The translations under genes were made by a program, and so were the position numbers. Below the pieces are notes generated by a model. It did not search any database. It was not told the origin of the DNA and was given only the letters and a program-made list of their open reading frames with translations. Shown piece by piece: positions 43,231 through 51,781 of a stretch of 64,000 bases of DNA. The DNA is from Bacteroidia bacterium (GTDB taxonomy: Bacteria; Bacteroidota; Bacteroidia; B-17B0; Aurantibacillaceae). The DNA is taken from positions 1 to 64,000 of the forward strand of contig JAOAIP010000018.1 in the NCBI GenBank assembly GCA_026414605.1, in the 5' to 3' direction. Every line of letters starts with the position of its first letter. The stretch's first letter is position 1.

Positions 43231-44199
43231 CTAAATAAATTTTTCTAACTCACAAATATAGGAAGTATCCAATGAATAATGAAAATGAGCATAAATTTTG
43301 GCATCAAAACTTTCTTTGTATTCGCTTACGCCGATATTTAAGTCGTTTCCATTGTTATTAGAAGTTCCCATACTAAAATACAATTTATTGTTTTGAGAAT
43401 AATGTTGTATGAGTTTGTAAAAAAGCAAATCAATAGCCCCTGATTCTCTTCCTTCATCAATAGATGAAATATATTGACAATGAACGGTATTTTGAAAAAT
43501 AAACAAAGTAACACCTGCGACAATTTTGTTGTTTAAATAAGCATTGGCTTGTAAGATATTTTGTGGGAATCGTTGATGCAAAAGTAAAATTTCACTTAAA
43601 CTATGAACGGGTTTGGCTTGATATCTTTCCCACAAATTGGGCTCTAATATCTCTTTCCAAAAAATATCAAAGCGATTGTCTATTTGAATGTCTATGGGAT
43701 TTTTTTCGGCTTTTTTAATACTTCGCTTTCTTCTTTCTTGCAAAACAATGGGTTCTTGAAGATGTGTTACAAATGATGTGTCTACTCTGAATAAATCTGC
43801 GTGAATAATGTTCATAATAAAATGTTCGGCATCACAAGGTTTTTGAGCAATATAATTGGGCACGGGCTTGTAAATGATTTTCTCAATACCTTGATTTTTA
43901 TAGTAAACAACAACATTGTAGAAATAACGAATGAGTTCTTGAATGTGCTTTCTATTTTGTAAAATAAGTCCTCCGTAGGTCAATCCTTGATGTGTATAAA
44001 TTGTCTTATCTTTGATATTTGCAGGAAATACGGCTTTGATGTGTTGTTTGTCATCTATTACTAATACTGAAGCATCTCTGAATCTATCTTGATGGTATTC
44101 CATAAAATTTCTATGAAATAAAAAATTACCATTTTCAGAATGAAGAATAAATTCATTCCATTTATCAAGATATTCTTTTGTATAGGGGACAACCGTCAT
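43231..44199 (-). CDS. GNAT/FemAB-like acyltransferase
   Basis: A 322-residue protein resembling GNAT/FemAB-fold transferases used in cell-envelope biosynthesis. Visible marks are the N-terminal NFLFHRNFMEYHQDRFRDAS, YKPVPNYIAQ, RRSIKKAEKNPID and the C-terminal DLLFYKLIQHYSQNNKLYFS. A role in acylating an amino sugar made by the DegT enzyme would fit the gene order. Acceptor specificity is unknown. It abuts the ABC exporter gene without a gap and is 1 bp from the GT2 gene. Confidence 0.78.
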   Translation of the reverse strand: MTVVPYTKEYLDKWNEFILHSENGNFLFHRNFMEYHQDRFRDASVLVIDDKQHIKAVFPANIKDKTIYTHQGLTYGGLILQNRKHIQELIRYFYNVVVYYKNQGIEKIIYKPVPNYIAQKPCDAEHFIMNIIHADLFRVDTSFVTHLQEPIVLQERRKRSIKKAEKNPIDIQIDNRFDIFWKEILEPNLWERYQAKPVHSLSEILLLHQRFPQNILQANAYLNNKIVAGVTLFIFQNTVHCQYISSIDEGRESGAIDLLFYKLIQHYSQNNKLYFSMGTSNNNGNDLNIGVSEYKESFDAKIYAHFHYSLDTSYICELEKFI

Positions 44200-46029
44200 T
44201 TATTGAAAATTTTGTAATTCTATAAGTTTGAAATAATGTCCTTTTTTATTTAATAATTCTTGATGTGTGCCTTGTTCTACAATTTCACCTTTATTCAATA
44301 CAACAATAGTATCCGCATTCATAATAGTACTAAGGCGGTGTGCAATAATAATAATTGTGCGATTGTGTTTGATTTTTTGAATGGTATCTTGAATGATTTT
44401 TTCATTTTCTGTATCCAATGAAGAAGTGGCTTCGTCTAAAATTAATATCGGGCTGTTTCGCAATATCGCTCGGGCAATGCTAATTCTTTGTCTTTGACCA
44501 CCACTTAAGTTGGCCCCTCTATCACCTACATTGGTGTTATATTGATCGGGTAATTGGCTAATAAACTCGTGGGCATTTGCCATTTTAGCAGCGGCTATAA
44601 TGGCTTCATCCGGATAGTCCTTGCCAAATGTAATGTTATTTTTGATGGTATCATTCATCAAAAAACTATCTTGTGATACCAAACTAATGAGTTGTCTTAA
44701 TGAAGCAATTTGAATTTTTTGGATGTTTTTACCATCAATAAGTATTTCTCCTTTATCGGGTTCATAAAAGCGTAATAACATATCAGTCAAGGTTGTTTTT
44801 CCACTTCCACTTTTTCCTACTAATGCTATGACTTTTCCTTTTGGTATAGTTAAATTAATATCTTTTAATAAAAATCCTTTATCGCCCTTTAAGTAAGAAA
44901 AATGAACATTTTTAAATTCAATTTTTTCATTAAAAGTAGTGTATTCTTCTGCATTTGCATCATTTGTAATGGTGATGGGTTCGTTCAAAATACGATTGAT
45001 TCTTTCTTCTGATACCAAACCTTTTTGAATGGTATTGTATGCTTGAGAAATTTGTTTGATTGGTGGAATAATTTGAGAAGCAATGCCAAAATATCCAATA
45101 AAAGCAGAAGCAGATAATTCATTATGAAAAACCAATTTTGATCCAAGATATAAAATAAACATTAATATGCCCAGCACCACTACTTCTGTAGCCGGTGAAG
45201 CCAAATCATTTTTTCTATAAACCTTTACATTTTGTATAAATAAATTTTGATTAGTAGATTGAAATTTTTGTCCAATAAATTTTTCTATGCCATACGCTTT
45301 AATTACTTTTATTCCTCCTAAACTTTCTTCAATTAAAGCAAATAATTGAGCCAATATCGTTTTACTTTTTTCGGCACTGCGTCTCAAACTTTTGCTAATC
45401 AATACAATTCCTAATGCCGCCACAGGGATGAGTAAAAAAATATACAATGTAAGATAAGGACTAATAAATATCATAGATATAAGAGAAACAAAAATACTGA
45501 TAGGTTCTCTAAAAATGAGTTCTAAAGTTTGCATAATACTCCATTCTATTTCTAAAACATCGGTGGTCATTCGGCTGATGATATCGCCTTTCTTTTCTTT
45601 GCTATAAAAAGAAAGAGGAAGATGTAAAAGTTTGTTCATTAATTTATTTCGTAAATCCCGAACGACGCCATTGCGAATAGGTGCTATAAAAAACATTGCT
45701 AAATAGCGAAACAAATTCTTTAAAAATGTAAGGACAAATACTATTACACAAATTCCAATTAAAACTTGTTCTTTGCCATACTTTAAAATATACTCTGCTA
45801 ATTTGTATTGAACAAAATGTTTTATGCTTTCGCTATTAAAACTCAGTGTTTGTGGGTGATTTACTAATTCTTGAAAAAAACTATCGGGCTGAAACAATAC
45901 ATCTAAAAAAGGAATCACTAATGTAATAGACACAACAGAAAATACAGAAAACAATATATTGCTCAATATGTTTAATATCGCATAGTGCCAATATCCTTTT
46001 AAATACTTAATGGCTGCAAATAATTTCAT
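44200..46029 (-). CDS. ABC exporter, MsbA-like
   Basis: A 609-residue half-transporter with six membrane segments and a C-terminal ATPase. Walker A is GKSGSGKTTLTDMLLRFY, the signature is LSGGQRQRISIARAIL, and Walker B is LILDEATSSLD with the catalytic glutamate present, followed by the H-loop IIIAHRLSTI. It is likely to work as a homodimer flipping a lipid-linked substrate, like MsbA. As the first gene of an operon with glycosyltransferase and aminotransferase it could export a lipid-linked glycan or lipid A precursor. Confidence 0.9.
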   Translation of the reverse strand: MKLFAAIKYLKGYWHYAILNILSNILFSVFSVVSITLVIPFLDVLFQPDSFFQELVNHPQTLSFNSESIKHFVQYKLAEYILKYGKEQVLIGICVIVFVLTFLKNLFRYLAMFFIAPIRNGVVRDLRNKLMNKLLHLPLSFYSKEKKGDIISRMTTDVLEIEWSIMQTLELIFREPISIFVSLISMIFISPYLTLYIFLLIPVAALGIVLISKSLRRSAEKSKTILAQLFALIEESLGGIKVIKAYGIEKFIGQKFQSTNQNLFIQNVKVYRKNDLASPATEVVVLGILMFILYLGSKLVFHNELSASAFIGYFGIASQIIPPIKQISQAYNTIQKGLVSEERINRILNEPITITNDANAEEYTTFNEKIEFKNVHFSYLKGDKGFLLKDINLTIPKGKVIALVGKSGSGKTTLTDMLLRFYEPDKGEILIDGKNIQKIQIASLRQLISLVSQDSFLMNDTIKNNITFGKDYPDEAIIAAAKMANAHEFISQLPDQYNTNVGDRGANLSGGQRQRISIARAILRNSPILILDEATSSLDTENEKIIQDTIQKIKHNRTIIIIAHRLSTIMNADTIVVLNKGEIVEQGTHQELLNKKGHYFKLIELQNFQ

Positions 46030-46036
46030 AATTGGG

Positions 46037-46044
46037 CAAATATA
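46037..46044 (-). promoter_or_regulatory. -7 promoter element for the MsbA-like operon, next to the ATG
   Basis: TATATTTG on the minus strand, exact TAnnTTTG, ends 7 bp upstream of the ATG at 46029. It predicts a very short or absent leader. Confidence 0.6.
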
Positions 46045-46071
46045 CTAAATTGGGAATTAGGGATAAGTGAT

Positions 46072-46130
46072 TAGTTGAAAGTTGAAAGTTAAAAGTGGAA
46101 AGTGGAAAGTGGAAAGTTTGAAAGTTGAAG
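46072..46130 (+). repeat. Heptamer repeat tract (GTTGAAA / GTGGAAA)
   Basis: About eight tandem degenerate heptamers: GTTGAAA, GTTGAAA, GTTAAAA, then GTGGAAA three times, GTTTGAAA and GTTGAAG. This is the longest member of a family dispersed over intergenic DNA of the window. It lies between the ankyrin gene and the MsbA-like promoter. Confidence 0.8.
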
Positions 46131-46234
46131 GGATATTTTTGTAATATCTTGTGTAGATTATTTAAATGACAGAAAACTTATAATTTTATTTTTTCATTTA
46201 CTATCATATTTAATTCAGGTAATCAAAGTGATTG

Positions 46235-46900
46235 CTAATCAGAGTTTATAATATCTTTTCCACTTTTTCCTCCAAATTTTTTCAAAACATCATGTACCTT
46301 TTCATTAAAAGTAATATCTAAAGCAGTTAATCCATTTATTTCTGTTGCGTTTACATCTGCTCCGTTTTCTAATAATATTTTTGCGCTAATATATCTGCCA
46401 TTGCGGGAAGCTAACATTAACGGTGTTCTTCCTTTTTCATCTCTATAATTTACATTTGTTCCATTTTTAATAAGTAATTCTATAGTTTTGATATGACCGC
46501 CAAATGAAGCAATCATTAAAGGTGTCCATCCGTTTTTATATTTACAATCCACATTAACACCATTGTTAATTAAGAACTGAATGTATTTTAGTGACTTCAA
46601 TAAAGGACCTTTGAAAAGGCACAAAATTAATAATGCAATTGTAGCAAGTTCATGTTGTGGATCTATGGTTACTCCTTCTTTGATTAATCTATCTGCTTCT
46701 CTAATTAATATGTTTTCATAAGATAGTTTACCATAATAAATTAAATCTAATAATAAAGAAGTTGATTTATCATATGATTTCTTGAATAAATCTGCTATAT
46801 TATACTTATCTAATATACTATTCCCACCAATATTGTAAATATTCTCATTAAAATCAATTTCTAATTGAATTATAAATTTAATGTAAGATTCTTTATCCAT
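46235..46900 (-). CDS. Ankyrin-repeat protein
   Basis: A 221-residue protein with at least three ankyrin repeats in its C-terminal half. GWTPLMIASFGGHIKTIELL, then GRTPLMLASRNGRYISAKIL and NGLTALDITFN are each preceded by an N/D-V-N/D turn. The N-terminal 90 residues are helical and unassigned. There is no signal peptide, so it is probably cytoplasmic and mediates protein-protein contacts. It stands alone, bounded by heptamer repeats on one side and a repeat-rich gap on the other, which may mean local acquisition. Confidence 0.85.
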   Translation of the reverse strand: MDKESYIKFIIQLEIDFNENIYNIGGNSILDKYNIADLFKKSYDKSTSLLLDLIYYGKLSYENILIREADRLIKEGVTIDPQHELATIALLILCLFKGPLLKSLKYIQFLINNGVNVDCKYKNGWTPLMIASFGGHIKTIELLIKNGTNVNYRDEKGRTPLMLASRNGRYISAKILLENGADVNATEINGLTALDITFNEKVHDVLKKFGGKSGKDIINSD

Positions 46901-47172
46901 AAATTTAAGTCTTTATTTTTTGTGTAAAAATACTAAAGTTATTTCTTATTTGTATGTTATATTTTACCACCAAGAACACAAAGGATTTGCACAAAGTTCA
47001 CAAAGTATCTTTGATGCATTCTATTTTGAGCCTACTGTAAAAAATCCCAACTCATTTAAACCTCATCTCCATTGGTTTCTTGATGCCACCCTTTCAGGGC
47101 TTGAATGGATATTGTTTAATATCACAGGGCTTTATCCTTTGCTCTTGTATTTTGTCTTTTCGGGGGTTATTT

Positions 47173-47288
47173 AACTCACCCCCATCCCCTCTCTTTTGAA
47201 AAAGAGAGGGGCGATGTGAAAATGTCTTTTTTCCAATTATTCCCCTTTCTAATTCACTTAGAGAGGGGGAATTAAAAGGGGGTGAGTT
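47173..47288. repeat. Long palindromic repeat unit
   Basis: Outer arms AACTCACCCCC (47173-47183) and GGGGGTGAGTT (47278-47288) pair perfectly. Inside, CCCCTCTCTTTT / AAAAGAGAGGGG is a second perfect hairpin. The unit matches a type of non-coding repeat common in Bacteroidota. Confidence 0.8.
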
Positions 47289-47320
47289 TTTAACTGCATA
47301 AATTTTTTTCCGCTTTTCAT

Positions 47321-47342
47321 TTTCAACCTTCAACTTTCAACT
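47321..47342 (-). repeat. Heptamer repeat tract, inverted
   Basis: TTTCAACCTTCAACTTTCAA followed by CT, the complement of the GTTGAAA family. It lies just upstream of the mazG promoter and points towards the tract at 46072-46130. Confidence 0.7.
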
Positions 47343-47349
47343 AAACTCA

Positions 47350-47357
47350 TACTTTTG
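47350..47357 (+). promoter_or_regulatory. -7 promoter element for mazG
   Basis: TACTTTTG, exact TAnnTTTG, 42 bp before the ATG at 47400. It overlaps the in-frame TTG at 47355 and so argues against that start. Confidence 0.55.
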
Positions 47358-47399
47358 TCTCTCTGTAAATTATTTCGGAAATTCGGCACAAAAAAAGTA

Positions 47400-48185
47400 A
47401 TGCGAACAAAGTTGGATACTGCTGCCTTTGAGAGAATCATTCAAATAATGGATGAACTGCGAGAGCAATGCCCTTGGGATAAAAAACAAACTTGGGAAAG
47501 TTTGCGTCCTTTAACGATTGAAGAAACTTATGAATTGTCTGATGCTATCATCAACAAAGATTTTAATGAAATTAAAAAAGAATTGGGGGATGTTTTTTTG
47601 CACATATTGTTTTATTCTCGTTTAGCATCCGAAGAAGGAAAGTTTGATATTAACGATGTAGTAAGGGCATTAGCAGAAAAATTAATTCATCGCCATCCAC
47701 ATATTTATGGAAATGTAGAAGCACACACAGAAGAACAAGTAAAAGAAAATTGGGAAAAGATAAAACAAAAAGAAAGAACACAAAAAAAGGGCGTTCTTTC
47801 GGGTGTTCCTCAGTCCTTGCCTTCTATTATTAAGTCCTACAGAATACAAGAAAAAGCCGCTGCAGTAGGATTTGATTGGCCTGAAAAAAATCAAGTGATT
47901 GACAAAGTTAAAGAAGAATTGGAAGAATTTTTGAGTGCTGTTCAGCAAAACACTTCTGATGAACATATTGAAGAAGAATTTGGGGATGTGTTATTTTCAC
48001 TTATTAATCTTGCACGATTTCTTAAAGTAAATCCTGATACTGCATTAGAAAAAGTGAATCAAAAATTTACAAAAAGATTTAATTATATTGAAGAACAATT
48101 AATGGCACAAAACAAGACATTTGAAGATGTATCCTTAGATGAAATGGAAAGATATTGGACAGAAGCCAAAAAATTGGGAATGTAA
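47400..48185 (+). CDS. mazG: Nucleoside triphosphate pyrophosphohydrolase MazG
   Basis: A 261-residue all-helical enzyme that hydrolyses NTPs to NMP and pyrophosphate and counters aberrant nucleotides. Two MazG domains are visible. The first has the metal-binding motif EETYELSDAI with KKELGDVFLHILF. The second has KEELEEFLSAV with EEEFGDVLFSLINLARF. The N-terminal CPWDKKQTWESL is characteristic. Length equals E. coli MazG. An upstream TTG start would lie inside the promoter. Confidence 0.96.
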   Translation: MRTKLDTAAFERIIQIMDELREQCPWDKKQTWESLRPLTIEETYELSDAIINKDFNEIKKELGDVFLHILFYSRLASEEGKFDINDVVRALAEKLIHRHPHIYGNVEAHTEEQVKENWEKIKQKERTQKKGVLSGVPQSLPSIIKSYRIQEKAAAVGFDWPEKNQVIDKVKEELEEFLSAVQQNTSDEHIEEEFGDVLFSLINLARFLKVNPDTALEKVNQKFTKRFNYIEEQLMAQNKTFEDVSLDEMERYWTEAKKLGM

Positions 48186-48283
48186 AATTGATCAATAAAA
48201 TAATTTACAAACGATATTGATGTTTAATGTGAATGTGATTAAAAAGATAGATTACAAATGCTAATCATTAAAAAGAATTACAA

Positions 48284-48961
48284 ATGTTTTTTAAAACTTT
48301 ATTAAACACGATTAGAGAAAATAGGTATTTTTTTATTCCACTGCTTTTGTTTTATTGTTTTGCTATTTATAGAATTTCTATTTATTCAAAAATTGACAAT
48401 CATTTATTTTTTAATCAATTCGTAGGAAATCCTTTTGTTGATAGTATTTTCAAATATCTTACTTATTTAGGAGATGGTTTTTTTGTTGTATTCATTGCTT
48501 TGATATGGTCAATGAAAAATTTAAGACAATCTTTAATTTTGCTTATTACTTATGGCATTGCAGGAGGGTTAGTGGCTATTTTGAAAAATTATGTATTTGA
48601 TGTTCCTCGTCCTCATTTTGTTTTTGATTATTTTCATAAAGATATTTTTGTGAAATATGTAGATGGGGTGGAGGTTTTAGCCCTTAATAGTTTTCCAAGT
48701 GGTCATAGTACGGCTGCAATGGTTTTGTTTACTTGCTTTGCATTCTATTTTTCAAATCCTGCAATGAAGGTTTTAATGAGTATTTTGGGGCTATTAGTGG
48801 CATTTAGTAGAGTATATTTGTCCCAACATTGGATAAACGATATTACTGCGGGTACCTTTATTGGATGGAGTATTACATTTATTTTTTACACATTAGAAAA
48901 ACACTATCATTGGTTTGAAAATTTAAATCATCCTATTCGTTATTTTTTCAAGAAAAAGTGA
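48284..48961 (+). CDS. PAP2-family membrane phosphatase
   Basis: A 225-residue polytopic protein with about five to six membrane segments. The three phosphatase motifs are intact: LKNYVFDVPRP, SFPSGHSTAAM and SRVYLSQHWINDITAG. Members dephosphorylate phosphatidic acid, or undecaprenyl diphosphate at the outer face of the inner membrane. The second role would recycle the lipid carrier used by MraY and by the GT2/ABC module here; the sequence alone does not decide. Transcribed with mazG from upstream or by its own promoter, which I cannot identify. Confidence 0.92.
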   Translation: MFFKTLLNTIRENRYFFIPLLLFYCFAIYRISIYSKIDNHLFFNQFVGNPFVDSIFKYLTYLGDGFFVVFIALIWSMKNLRQSLILLITYGIAGGLVAILKNYVFDVPRPHFVFDYFHKDIFVKYVDGVEVLALNSFPSGHSTAAMVLFTCFAFYFSNPAMKVLMSILGLLVAFSRVYLSQHWINDITAGTFIGWSITFIFYTLEKHYHWFENLNHPIRYFFKKK

Positions 48962-48970
48962 AATACTCAA

Positions 48971-49219
48971 TTAGTCCTTTTTGCCTTTGTGAGGATGTTC
49001 TTTTACTTTTACTTTGACACCTGATGGATTGTTTTGAATTTTTACTTGTGTTCCTCCTGGGTTGCTTTTAATTTGTACATTTGTAACAGGAGCAGGTGTT
49101 TCTTTTACTTTTACTTGTGTTTTCCCACTCTTTCCATTTGTTTGAATTTTGACATTTTGTGCATTAATGCTAAACAATGTAGCAATAGAAATGCTTACAA
49201 TTAAACTTATTTTTTTCAT
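48971..49219 (-). CDS. Small secreted repetitive basic protein
   Basis: An 82-residue protein, not recognised. A signal peptide (MKKISLIVSISIATLFSINA) precedes a mature part of about 60 residues rich in Lys, Val and Gln. It consists of short repeats with alternating pattern: NVKIQTNG, TQVKVKE, NVQIKSNPGG, TQVKIQNNPSG, VKVKVKE. The tail is HPHKGKKD. Such regular alternation suggests stacked beta-strands. The ATG at 49219 is preferred since the signal peptide starts there. It follows the DUF5686 gene by 50 bp on the same strand. Confidence 0.65.
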   Translation of the reverse strand: MKKISLIVSISIATLFSINAQNVKIQTNGKSGKTQVKVKETPAPVTNVQIKSNPGGTQVKIQNNPSGVKVKVKEHPHKGKKD

Positions 49220-49269
49220 AGTGATGTGTTTTATTTTTTTTACGAAATTTGAAATCAAGGGTTAGTATT

Positions 49270-51747
49270 TTATAAAATCAATTGGAATGAAAATTTAAAT
49301 CCAAAATTATCTATGGATCTGGGTAAAGGATAGGTGAGCCGCCATAAAGCATCTATTCTAAAAATTTTGAAGATGTTTTCAACACCTACATTGGCTTCTA
49401 AATAAGGACCATTGTTGAGTGCTTTTAAGGAAGAAGGGAAAATAAGGACATTTCTATTGGCATCGTTGATACTTCCCCAAACGCCTTTAATTCCTGCTAA
49501 TTCACGAAGTTTGAGTTTTTTGAGTAAAGGGATTCTGTTTAAGAACAAACCATTAAAATGGTGTTCTGCACTGGCAGAAACATATTGGTCAGAAGCAAAC
49601 TCAAAGTAACGCATCATATTGTAAGCATAGGGGTCAAACATATAGGTTTCGTTTCCGCCGTGTAATTCCATAAGAGGGTAGGGGAGTATTCCAAAAATTT
49701 TTCCTGCTGATAAATTGACATCTGTATAGCCAAGAATAGGTGTGGTGCGAATTCTTTTTGAAATATTTATTGCTACTCTATGAAAATTGTATTCTCCTCC
49801 ATACACATCAGGTAATGATTTTGAATACATCAGTTGGATGATAGGATAGGTTGTTCCTAATGATACTCTTTCAAAATTTCCACCTACAAATTTTTCTTTG
49901 TATGCAAAGCGGATGTTGATTCTTACTTCTACATTTTTGATAAATTCTTTTTCTTTGATTTTATCATCAATGGGGCTTTTGTACAAATAAGGATCGTTCT
50001 GAGGTAATGAAATATAAGTAGTTCCAAATAAAGTAAGTTTGGTAGTAAGTCCAGGAAACCATTCTCTTTCGTACCATCCTTCTGTACGATTAACTTTTGT
50101 GAGCGTTCTCAATCCTCTGGTTCTTAAAAATGAGGCAAATAAATTATCTTGTGAAAAGCCATTATTACTTTGTCCAAGAATTTCATAATCGCTTTTGAAA
50201 TTTAAGCCAACTAACTGTCTATGTGGTTTTTGAGTGATAAAACATTTAAATCCTAAGCCGTATTTCCATTTTTCATCTTTTGTACCATAAGCAATATAAC
50301 CACTTAATTCGTACCATTTGCTAAATATCGCACTGGTTCTGCCACTAAAGCGAATTCTGGGTCCTTCAATTAAATTGTAACTAATCATATTGTAATAAGG
50401 TCCTATCTCAAAGTTGTTTAATTTCTTATATCCATTAAATAACAAGTAAAATATATCCACCCAAGTTTTATAAATAGGTAAGGATTGAATAGTATCCACC
50501 ATTTTAAATATTTTTATTTCTCTTTGAGATAATGTATCGTGTCTGTTTTGTTGCCAAAAACTTTCGTCTTTTTTTAAGGCATCTTCTTCTACAATGATGG
50601 CATCTCCAAGAGTATAAAAATCATCGGGCATTGGTTTATTTAAAACAAATTTTTTGTAAGAAGTTGTTTTGCGACCATAAAATCCAATGGATTTTTTAGT
50701 AGGAGAAAAGTCAATTACCAAGCGATCTTTTGTCATCATCCATACAGAGTCAATGTATTCAAATTCTTGAGTGGCTTTCACTGCGTTTACAAAGTTGATA
50801 TTTGCTTCTTTGGGCAAAGACATTTCAAAACGTTTGACCCCCCAGGTAGTATCGGCTATCCATATATTTCCCGTAAATACAACATCGCCCGAACGTTTAG
50901 GTTTGAAACGAATATGATAGCAGTATTTATTTCCAATAAATCCACTGTCTTCTAAAAAGTATTTGTAATAAAAAAATCCTTCAGAAGAAATAGGGCTTGG
51001 TATTTGTTTGTCAAATACAAGTATATTGTTATCATAAATGTTTAATTTTTGATACATATCACCCATTATACTTGAAATACTTGGATTTTCCATTCCTGTG
51101 ATTTTGCTGGCTTTCACAATTTCTTTTTTCCTTGGGGGATTTTTTTTGTAATAAAATTCGGATAAATTTTCTACCATAAAAAAGGGCAAAGATGGTTTTT
51201 CATCACTGAATACACTATCCACATTATTAAATACAAAAGCAACGGGTTTCATCAATTTACTTTCCCGCATTTCTTTGGGTATTTTATTAAGATCAAATTC
51301 TATTTTATTGTAAACTTCATATTGATATGCTAATAGTTTATTATCGGGGTTATTTGAAGATTTGTTAGCAATAGCATTGCGGATGATTCTGTGAGCGGGG
51401 TTTTCACCTGCTTTTACCACCACTTCTTCAAGAGAAATGCCTTCTAATTCTAAAGGCATATTAATAATTTGTACAGTTTGATTTTTTTGTAATGGTCGGG
51501 CTAATCGTTTATATCCTACATATACTGCAATTAGCGAGTCGCCCAATTGATTGGTTTTAATACTAAAATTTCCTTCAAAATCAGATTGAGTACCTATTGT
51601 TGTACCATTGATAATTAAAGGAACAAAGGGTAAGGGTTCTTTGGTAGAAGCATCAAATACTTTTCCTGAAATAGTATAAGTAGTTTGAGAAAATAAATAA
51701 GAAGTGAATAACAATAAGTAAACAATATGTAGAAAAAAATTTTTCAT
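49270..51747 (-). CDS. Outer-membrane DUF5686 protein with CarboxypepD_reg-like N-domain
   Basis: An 825-residue protein. Signal peptide (MKNFFLHIVYLLLFTSYLFS), then a CarboxypepD_reg-like beta-sandwich (about 24-110: ISGKVFDASTKEPLPFVPLI, and DFEGNFSIKTN). The DUF5686 region starts at EGISLEEVVVKAGENPAHRI. The second half is rich in aromatic alternating strands and ends FKFSFQLIL, consistent with an outer-membrane barrel. The family is common in Bacteroidota; its role is not known to me. It is followed by the small secreted repetitive protein. Confidence 0.85.
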   Translation of the reverse strand: MKNFFLHIVYLLLFTSYLFSQTTYTISGKVFDASTKEPLPFVPLIINGTTIGTQSDFEGNFSIKTNQLGDSLIAVYVGYKRLARPLQKNQTVQIINMPLELEGISLEEVVVKAGENPAHRIIRNAIANKSSNNPDNKLLAYQYEVYNKIEFDLNKIPKEMRESKLMKPVAFVFNNVDSVFSDEKPSLPFFMVENLSEFYYKKNPPRKKEIVKASKITGMENPSISSIMGDMYQKLNIYDNNILVFDKQIPSPISSEGFFYYKYFLEDSGFIGNKYCYHIRFKPKRSGDVVFTGNIWIADTTWGVKRFEMSLPKEANINFVNAVKATQEFEYIDSVWMMTKDRLVIDFSPTKKSIGFYGRKTTSYKKFVLNKPMPDDFYTLGDAIIVEEDALKKDESFWQQNRHDTLSQREIKIFKMVDTIQSLPIYKTWVDIFYLLFNGYKKLNNFEIGPYYNMISYNLIEGPRIRFSGRTSAIFSKWYELSGYIAYGTKDEKWKYGLGFKCFITQKPHRQLVGLNFKSDYEILGQSNNGFSQDNLFASFLRTRGLRTLTKVNRTEGWYEREWFPGLTTKLTLFGTTYISLPQNDPYLYKSPIDDKIKEKEFIKNVEVRINIRFAYKEKFVGGNFERVSLGTTYPIIQLMYSKSLPDVYGGEYNFHRVAINISKRIRTTPILGYTDVNLSAGKIFGILPYPLMELHGGNETYMFDPYAYNMMRYFEFASDQYVSASAEHHFNGLFLNRIPLLKKLKLRELAGIKGVWGSINDANRNVLIFPSSLKALNNGPYLEANVGVENIFKIFRIDALWRLTYPLPRSIDNFGFKFSFQLIL

Positions 51748-51781
51748 AGAAGAGAAAAGAATATAAAAGAAGTAAGTTCTA

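Larger units (their letters stand above)
46901..47349. repeat. Repeat-rich intergenic region
   Basis: No credible gene. It holds a block with CACCAAGAACACAAAGG and GCACAAAGTTCACAAAG (46956-47015), related to sequence at 63428-63495. A decayed repeat follows (about 47085-47165). A palindromic unit (47173-47288) has outer arms AACTCACCCCC / GGGGGTGAGTT and inner CCCTCTC / GAGAGGG pairs, a pattern dispersed in Bacteroidota. A reverse heptamer tract lies at 47321-47342. An 84-codon frame across it is a chance reading of these repeats. Confidence 0.75.

Noticed and set aside
46072-46130. Heptamer tract as a CRISPR array
   Set aside because: Units are 7 bp without spacers, and no cas genes are present.
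46920-47174. 84-codon plus-strand frame
   Set aside because: It reads through dispersed non-coding repeats and ends in the palindromic unit; composition is not protein-like.
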